Source: an uncultured Flavobacteriales bacterium (lineage in GTDB: Bacteria > Bacteroidota > Bacteroidia > Palsa-965). Taken from it: a stretch of DNA of 7,450 nucleotides. The stretch covers positions 1 through 7,450 of the forward strand of contig CAMLEF010000233.1 in the NCBI GenBank assembly GCA_946478675.1, given 5' to 3'. The notes beneath the pieces are model-generated. The model saw only the letters and a program-made list of their open reading frames with translations. It did not search any database and was not told the DNA's origin. This document shows, piece after piece, positions 1-5,333 of the stretch (positions are counted from its first letter, which is position 1; every line of letters starts with the position of its first letter). Position numbers and translations under genes: made by a program.

Positions 1-2673
1 GATGAAAGCGGCGCGGTGTTGCCCTGGGAAACGTTCGGCGGCTCAAGCACAACGCAGGCAACACTTGGATTTGCTTTCGCTTCGCCGATGCTGCTGCTGC
101 GCGAAGGGAAACGCATGATCACGATCACGCTGAACTTTTCAGAAGCAGTCGACGTGCGCATGTTGCAGAGCGCTTCGTATTTCATGAGCACGCAAAAAGC
201 CTGGACGCCGGTTGCGTTTGCATTGCAGCCCACGAGCGGAACGGCTGCGATCGCCACACTCACAACAACACTTCAACCAACCGATCCTGCGATTGAACCG
301 TTCCTCGTGAACCCGGATAATTTGTCTGCGTCGTGGCCGATGCTGAAAATACTCTTCAGCGATTTCTACGATCTCGCGCAGCCGCCGGTGATCAGCACCC
401 TTTCGATCGACGTGAACGTAACCGGTGTGCAAACCTTCCAGCTGTACAACGACAACGGGTTGCTGAGCACGAAAACACCGTTCCAGCTTTTCGGACCGAT
501 TCCCGGCGTGAACAGCCAGTTCATCATCGGCAGCAACGAAATGTTCAGCAAACCGCTGAAGACGTTCGACATCACGCTCAACTGGAACAATCTCCCGACG
601 GACTTCGGCTCGTATTATACTTCCTACAACAATTATATCGCGGCGCATCCCGCAGCCACACCAACAGCGGACGAAGTACAAACCCCTGCACCGGAAACAA
701 CGGACGATGCTGCTGCGAAAACGGCGGAAGAAGAAGGCGTGATCACGAAAGCCTGGGAGTGGCTGCTGGGCGTGTTGCTGTGGATGTCGGGCGCGTCGGA
801 AGAGGACGAAGCAAAAGCACAAGCGGCATTGACGACGGAGGATGACAACAGCACACCGACGCCTTACAACAACAGCTGCTTCCTCGTCGAGCTCGATCTC
901 TTCCAGGATAATCAATGGAATACGCTTTCGATCAGCACGCCTGCACAAACGACTACTGCCGCTTCGGACAACTCGCTCTTCTACGTAAACAACACGCCGG
1001 CGCTGAATCCGTCCACCACGTTTTATTACGCTTCCCCCACGCGAAATCCGCAGGTGAATGTCGATCCTTCGATCCAGAACAGTTCCATGCAATTCACGGA
1101 TGCGAGCACGTATGGTTTCCTGAAGATGGAGCTCACGTCGCCGTCGTATGGATTCGGCTCTTCGATCTATCCGAACGTCGTCACGGACATCGCACTGCAG
1201 AATGCGATTTTGCTTTCGGGAACACAAACCAAATCGAGCTGGGGTTCATCCTCGACACAATCTTCGATCACACCGGACCAACTCGTTCCTTCTGCGAATG
1301 CGCCGTTCGCGCCGAAAGTCACTTCCATCTCCGGCGATTATGAAGCGTACGTCAGCTACGATCTCACGAAAGCGCAGGGCGATTACCCGCTGCAGTGTTT
1401 CTACTACGCGCCGTTTGCGAATTACGCGGTGTATGATAATTCACTTGCAACACCGCCCGTCGTCAATGATTATATCGTCGGTCAGCAGGTTGGTGCAACG
1501 CCTTCCAATGGTGTGCGATTGTTCCCGCAATTCCCCTGCAATGGCGTGCTCTTCATCGCGCTGAGCAATCTCACTGCAGGAAATCTCATCAGCCTTTATT
1601 TCGAGCTCGCGCGAAGCTTTGCGGGAACAGCAACGGCGCAATCCGTGAGCTACTATTATCTCAGTGAAAACGGATGGAACGGTTTGCTTCCGCTGCAGGA
1701 CAGCACGAATGGATTTTCCTGTCCCGGCATCGTGGAGCTGAATCTTCCGCTCGACATCGCCACGCAATCGCCGGTGATGCCTGCTGCGATTGCTTCACCG
1801 GTGAAAGCCGCCGGATTAACCTGGATTGCCGTTGCCGCCACCGGCGATCCGCAATCGTTTGCACAAACGGTGGTGCTGCTGCCGAATGGCGTGGAGCTGC
1901 AACGTTCCGGAACAACCTTTCTCACCGACACCACCGTTCCGAAAATTGCAGCGGGCGCCATCACGAAACCGCAGACCGCCATTGCGCAACTCGCAACGAT
2001 CGCACAACCGTTCGCGTCATTCGGCGGAAAAGCGGCGGAAGATCAAACGCAATTCGACCTGCGCGTGAGCAGCCGCATTAAAACGAAAGATCGCGCCGTG
2101 ACGAAGGGCGATCTCTTCCTGCTCATCCGCCGCAACTTCGACGATATCTATTATTCAAAATCGATTTTCGATCCGTCGACGAATACGACGCAGGTGTACG
2201 TGGTGAAAGGCTTCGACAGCCCGACGGAAGCGAATGCTTTTACGCCGCTGGTGAGCGAATGCCGCGAAAAAGAAATTCAAAGTTTCCTGCTCGACCGCAT
2301 GCCGCTGTATTCGAACGTGGAGGTTTCCAATTTCACGTTCCGTTCTGTACAAGTGCAGGCGACGATTGCGATCAAAACCGGTTACGCGCAGCAGGCCGTG
2401 CAGGACAACGTCGTCAATGCGATCAACCTGTTCCTTTCGCCGTGGATCAAAAGCAATGCACCGCAGCTCGTCATCGATACGGGATTAAGCGAACCGCAAC
2501 TGGCGGGCGTCATCAGCAGCATTGCGGGCGTCGCGTCGGTAACGAGTGTAACGCTCTTCGTCGATTCGCAAGTGGAAGCGTCCTCCGCTGATCCGACCGC
2601 GCAATTCATCGCTTCTGTTCCGGGTTCGCTCTTCGTTTCTTCCATGGATCACTTAATCCAGTTTGCCGCATGA
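1..2673 (+). CDS. Baseplate J / gp6-like wedge protein of a contractile injection system (Afp11-like), 5'-truncated
   Basis: The frame is open from base 1 (reading D-E-S-G-A-V-L-P-W) to the TGA at 2671-2673, giving 890 residues. The GTG at 16 is an internal Val, not a start, because the frame continues to the window edge. The C-terminal part is the clearest: window residues 674-701 show FGGKAAEDQTQF followed by RVSSRIKTKDRAVT. This is the 'G-x-A-E-[D/T] ... R-x-R-x-x-x-x-R-A-V-T' signature of baseplate J proteins, followed by an alpha/beta tail to about 870. Upstream are blocks I recall from Bacteroidota homologues: PFQLFGPIPG (160-169), NSQFIIGS (171-178), a GFLKMELTSP...IYP block (372-391) and LFPQFPCNGVLFIAL (507-521). 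In the particle this protein should pair with the next gene's product to form baseplate wedges around the spike. The DPGVT-type N-terminal block is not visible, so a substantial N-terminal part lies upstream. An acidic insertion (residues about 214-289) carries a hydrophobic helix. Family call is from recalled consensus, not a search. Confidence 0.87.
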   Translation, partial: DESGAVLPWETFGGSSTTQATLGFAFASPMLLLREGKRMITITLNFSEAVDVRMLQSASYFMSTQKAWTPVAFALQPTSGTAAIATLTTTLQPTDPAIEPFLVNPDNLSASWPMLKILFSDFYDLAQPPVISTLSIDVNVTGVQTFQLYNDNGLLSTKTPFQLFGPIPGVNSQFIIGSNEMFSKPLKTFDITLNWNNLPTDFGSYYTSYNNYIAAHPAATPTADEVQTPAPETTDDAAAKTAEEEGVITKAWEWLLGVLLWMSGASEEDEAKAQAALTTEDDNSTPTPYNNSCFLVELDLFQDNQWNTLSISTPAQTTTAASDNSLFYVNNTPALNPSTTFYYASPTRNPQVNVDPSIQNSSMQFTDASTYGFLKMELTSPSYGFGSSIYPNVVTDIALQNAILLSGTQTKSSWGSSSTQSSITPDQLVPSANAPFAPKVTSISGDYEAYVSYDLTKAQGDYPLQCFYYAPFANYAVYDNSLATPPVVNDYIVGQQVGATPSNGVRLFPQFPCNGVLFIALSNLTAGNLISLYFELARSFAGTATAQSVSYYYLSENGWNGLLPLQDSTNGFSCPGIVELNLPLDIATQSPVMPAAIASPVKAAGLTWIAVAATGDPQSFAQTVVLLPNGVELQRSGTTFLTDTTVPKIAAGAITKPQTAIAQLATIAQPFASFGGKAAEDQTQFDLRVSSRIKTKDRAVTKGDLFLLIRRNFDDIYYSKSIFDPSTNTTQVYVVKGFDSPTEANAFTPLVSECREKEIQSFLLDRMPLYSNVEVSNFTFRSVQVQATIAIKTGYAQQAVQDNVVNAINLFLSPWIKSNAPQLVIDTGLSEPQLAGVISSIAGVASVTSVTLFVDSQVEASSADPTAQFIASVPGSLFVSSMDHLIQFAA
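640..867 (+). other. Low-complexity acidic insertion with hydrophobic helix inside the Afp11-like protein
   Basis: Window residues about 214-289 separate two folded-looking, family-like blocks: one ending FGSYYTSYN (202-210) and one starting NSCFLVELDL (291 onward). The segment is rich in Ala, Thr, Pro, Asp and Glu. It includes a Thr/Pro/Ala stretch (218-234), an acidic run (DD at 235-236, EEE at 243-245), a hydrophobic core AWEWLLGVLLWMSG (251-264; bases 751-792), and a second acidic run EEDEAKAQAALTTEDD (267-282). Trp residues at 252, 254 and 261 flank the Leu/Val core. The core is shorter than a standard transmembrane span and contains Glu253. A surface-exposed amphipathic or docking helix on flexible linkers is therefore at least as likely as a membrane anchor. 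The boundaries are my estimate from where family-like sequence stops and resumes. Confidence 0.6.
2670..2673 (+). other. ATGA stop/start overlap joining the two wedge genes
   Basis: The ATG of the second gene (2670-2672) overlaps the TGA of the first (2671-2673). The preceding 20 bases (ATCACTTAATCCAGTTTGCC) contain no AGGAGG-like Shine-Dalgarno sequence. Translation of the second gene therefore probably depends on reinitiation or coupling, which is common in Bacteroidota operons. The overlap supports choosing this ATG as the start and places both genes on one transcript. Confidence 0.85.
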
Positions 2674-5333
2674 GCACGCAGTATTACATCGTCGATTCGC
2701 CGCTGCCGCTCCCGCAGGATTTCAACGAGCTGAAGAGCGAAGGCTTGACCTGGATCCAGGAACACGCGGGAAGCGAGTGGACCAATCTCAACACGAGCGA
2801 TCCGGGCGTCACGATTCTCGACCAGCTCGTGTATGCGCTGACGGAGCTCGGTTATGTCAACGATTTCCCGGTGCGCGATATTCTCACGCGTCCCGACGGA
2901 AAGCTGCAGGTCGAAGACCAGTTTTATCTCCCGAAAGAAATTCTAACCATCACGCCGGTTACTGCCGATGATTTCCGCAAGTATGTAATCGACGGCGTGA
3001 ACAACATTAATAATGTCGTGGTGCTGCCGGGCAATTACCTGCGCAGCGACTGCAACATTTTTCTTTACCTCAACGGGCTGACCGGCGCGAAAGTATCGGA
3101 AGCTTGCCTGGAGACTTTTTATTACCTGAACAAATCGCGCAGTCTCGGCCGCATCTTCCCGATGCCGCAACCGCTGGTCACGCAATCGCTTTTCCTCTCC
3201 GGCAGCATCGAGCTGGAAAATAACGCGTCGGTGTCGCAGGTGCTGGTGAACATCCTGTCGGCGATCAACGAATACATTTTCCCGACGGTTACCCCGCAAA
3301 GCTATTTCCGCCTGAAAGCTTCCGGTTATGAAACGGACGACATCTTCGACGGCCCGCGTTTACAGAACGGATGGATACCGACGTCTGCGCTCGGCGAAAT
3401 GCGCACGGAAATTTCCGCGTTCGAGCTCGTACAGCTGATCGAAACCATCGATGGTGTCGCCACAGTTCCGGGCTTGATCCTTCAGCCGACCGTTACGATG
3501 CCGGTGCCTGCGAACACGCTGTTAATGATCGACGTGATCGGCTCCTACACGAAACAGTATCTCACGATCACCTCTGAACAGCAATCGTCATCGGATGCGC
3601 AGCCGCTGCAATTGTCGCTGACGAAAGAGCCGGCGTTCGACGTGAGCTTTTTATACGATGCGAATGCCGACACCAGCGAAGAAACGCCGACAGGATCGTA
3701 CCGCGACATCAATTCGTATTATTCCATCCAGTACACGTTCCCTGAAATTTTCCGCGTCGGGGAACATGCGGTGGAGAATGCTTCGGATTACCAGGTGGCG
3801 CAATCCCGCCAGCTGAAAGGTTATCTCACGCTCTTCGATCAGCTGCTCGCGAACCAGTTTTCACAGCTGGCGAATGTGCCAAAACTTTTTTCATTCCGTA
3901 ATCCGACCACCGGAGCGCCTTCAGACCGCCAGGCTTTTTACGCGATGAAAACGCCGTACGAAAAGCGGCATTCCGGTTACCCGGTTCCTTACGCCAAATT
4001 TTCGCCGACGTATTTCTACCAGTCGCTGTACAACGTGCCGCAGATTCGTCCGCTGCTGAAAGGAAATGAAACGTTCGATTTTTCATTGACGCCGGAGCCG
4101 CAGGATATCCAGGATGCGAACAGTTGGCTGAGCTACCGGCTCGATCCTTACAATCCGTACATCCGCGGGTTGATGGAATTCATGGAAGACGAAAGCACGA
4201 GTCTTCGCCGTCGCAACGACCTGCTCGATCATTTGCTGGCGCGACATGGTGAATCGCCGCAACTTTTCAATGCGCTGGTCAGCGGCGCGGTGTATTCCGG
4301 CGAGAACCTGAAAGATCGCGTCATTTTCAAAAGTCTTTACTTACAGAATCTCGGGCTGCTTTCGTATTTCAAATGCAAAGGCTACGATTTCCTTGCAGCC
4401 GACCGCATCATCGGTTTTGAAAACGGGCAACCGGTCATCACCTACCCGGAGATCACGCACGATTTCGAACGGCGCATTTTCGGAACGAACACGGTCGATT
4501 TCATTTTCAATTCGGAAAAGATCGATCGCGTCGAGAAGCTGCGTGAACGTGACTTCATCAATTATTCCGCGATCGAATTAAAGCTGAGCCTGCTCTTCGG
4601 ATTGAAAGTGCTGTACGCAAATTTCATCAGCCGTTTGTTCGAAGACGGAAAAATTCCGACAGGCGTGCTCGCGGTAGAAGAGCAACAAGCCTTGTGGCTG
4701 ATCGAAAAACGCCGCGGGCTGCTGCTGATCGAAACGGCAATGCTGTTCGCCGATTTACAATTCAACGTTTTCCTCAGCGACAACGACAACAACAGCTACC
4801 AGCTCGGCGCCACGCTCGGTTATGCGGATGCGATGAACGTCGTGCTGGCCATCAACGGTGAAACAGCGCCGCAGATCGCGAGCCAGCTCGAAGCAGGAGC
4901 GCTGGTGGTGGGAACGCTCACCTACCCGATCACCAAATCGGAAACGGCGTACCCGTTCAATGCACAAGCGGAAACCGGCGGCGGAAATTATTCGTTCACG
5001 ATCAACACGCTGAACCCGGATGGCACGCAGGCAGCGATGGCGTATGAGCTGTTCACGACCGATCTGCTTTTCCTCTTCCCGCAATTCATTCCGCAATTCA
5101 GCTTCCCGGAATTCAACGAACGGTTGCAGCTTTTCTTCGAAAGTGAATTGCCGGTACATCTTGCAGCAAGTACTGCTCTCGCCAACAGCGCGCAGCTTTC
5201 TACGCTGCTCCCGGCTTTCGCTTCGTGGCACGACAGTCTTCGATTCGAAAGCCCGCTCGGCCTGAACAAAACCGTTTACGCTGCAGAGCTGCTTACGCAA
5301 TTGAATCTCATTCTTCAACCCGCTTCCGCATGA
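2670..5333 (+). CDS. Second baseplate wedge protein of a contractile injection system (Afp12-like)
   Basis: This is a complete 887-residue frame from ATG 2670 to TGA 5331-5333. Near the N-terminus, residues 44-60 read DPGVTILDQLVYALTEL, the wedge-protein signature 'D-P-G-[IV]-T-[LI]-L-[ED]-x-[LF]-x-Y-x-L-T-E-L'. A middle helical block follows: YYSIQYTFPEIFRVGEH (350-366), then QLKGYLTLFDQLLANQ (381-396) and QLANV (399-403). Later come RRRNDLLDHLLARHGE (513-528) and RRGLLLIE (681-688). The C-terminal block is LFLFPQFIPQFSFPEF (from about 800) with ESELPVHL (824-831). These match, in the same order, blocks I recall from Bacteroidota Afp12-type proteins, which are often annotated as hypothetical. 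The protein is expected to be cytosolic until assembly into the baseplate; I see no signal peptide or membrane segment. Residues about 695-795 look like extra sequence between two blocks that are normally closer. The start is fixed by the ATGA overlap and by the N-terminal motif lying only 43 residues in. The exact Afp11 versus Afp12 label depends on gene order. Confidence 0.83.
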   Translation: MSTQYYIVDSPLPLPQDFNELKSEGLTWIQEHAGSEWTNLNTSDPGVTILDQLVYALTELGYVNDFPVRDILTRPDGKLQVEDQFYLPKEILTITPVTADDFRKYVIDGVNNINNVVVLPGNYLRSDCNIFLYLNGLTGAKVSEACLETFYYLNKSRSLGRIFPMPQPLVTQSLFLSGSIELENNASVSQVLVNILSAINEYIFPTVTPQSYFRLKASGYETDDIFDGPRLQNGWIPTSALGEMRTEISAFELVQLIETIDGVATVPGLILQPTVTMPVPANTLLMIDVIGSYTKQYLTITSEQQSSSDAQPLQLSLTKEPAFDVSFLYDANADTSEETPTGSYRDINSYYSIQYTFPEIFRVGEHAVENASDYQVAQSRQLKGYLTLFDQLLANQFSQLANVPKLFSFRNPTTGAPSDRQAFYAMKTPYEKRHSGYPVPYAKFSPTYFYQSLYNVPQIRPLLKGNETFDFSLTPEPQDIQDANSWLSYRLDPYNPYIRGLMEFMEDESTSLRRRNDLLDHLLARHGESPQLFNALVSGAVYSGENLKDRVIFKSLYLQNLGLLSYFKCKGYDFLAADRIIGFENGQPVITYPEITHDFERRIFGTNTVDFIFNSEKIDRVEKLRERDFINYSAIELKLSLLFGLKVLYANFISRLFEDGKIPTGVLAVEEQQALWLIEKRRGLLLIETAMLFADLQFNVFLSDNDNNSYQLGATLGYADAMNVVLAINGETAPQIASQLEAGALVVGTLTYPITKSETAYPFNAQAETGGGNYSFTINTLNPDGTQAAMAYELFTTDLLFLFPQFIPQFSFPEFNERLQLFFESELPVHLAASTALANSAQLSTLLPAFASWHDSLRFESPLGLNKTVYAAELLTQLNLILQPASA
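4765..5055 (+). other. Candidate insertion of about 100 residues in the Afp12-like protein
   Basis: Residues about 699-796 lie between RRGLLLIE (681-688) and LFLFPQF (800-806). In the short forms of this family that I recall, these two blocks are separated by only a few tens of residues. The stretch is rich in Asn, Gly, Thr and Ala, starts near an SDNDNNSY segment, and includes GETAPQ, a GGGNYSFTINTLNPDG run and alternating hydrophobic positions that suggest beta strands. No catalytic motif is recognisable. It may be a decorating domain on the outside of the wedge, or a normal part of a longer subfamily. Confidence 0.4.
5330..5333 (+). other. ATGA stop/start overlap joining the Afp12-like and tape-measure genes
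   Basis: The ATG of the third gene (5330-5332) overlaps the TGA of the second (5331-5333). Upstream bases (CATTCTTCAACCCGCTTC) contain no Shine-Dalgarno sequence. The ten bases CCGCATGAGC are identical to those at the first junction. The overlap supports this start and indicates translational coupling of wedge and tape-measure synthesis. Confidence 0.85.

Noticed and set aside
16..18. GTG as a possible start codon for the first gene
   Set aside because: The frame continues upstream to base 1 without a stop, and the protein there begins in the middle of a recognisable fold. The GTG is an internal Val codon of a gene that starts outside the window.
333..845. Plus-strand overlapping frame of 170 codons within the Afp11-like gene
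   Set aside because: It is out of frame with the conserved gene, Arg- and His-rich and low in complexity, with no domain. It also has no independent start signal.
139..1227. Long open frame on the minus strand (362 codons) opposite the Afp11-like gene
   Set aside because: Its translation is Arg/Cys/Val-rich with no recognisable domain, and it lies wholly opposite a well-supported coding frame. This is the expected mirror of GC-rich third positions.
3826..4086. Minus-strand 86-codon open frame, considered as a small gene or immunity-type protein
   Set aside because: It lies entirely opposite the conserved middle helical block of the Afp12-like gene and shows no domain, signal peptide or plausible initiation context.
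5079..5100. Short tandem repeat CCGCAATTCA, two copies 12 bases apart
   Set aside because: It encodes the FPQFIPQF part of a conserved C-terminal block of the Afp12-like protein, so the repeat is explained by coding constraint rather than by a regulatory or mobile function.
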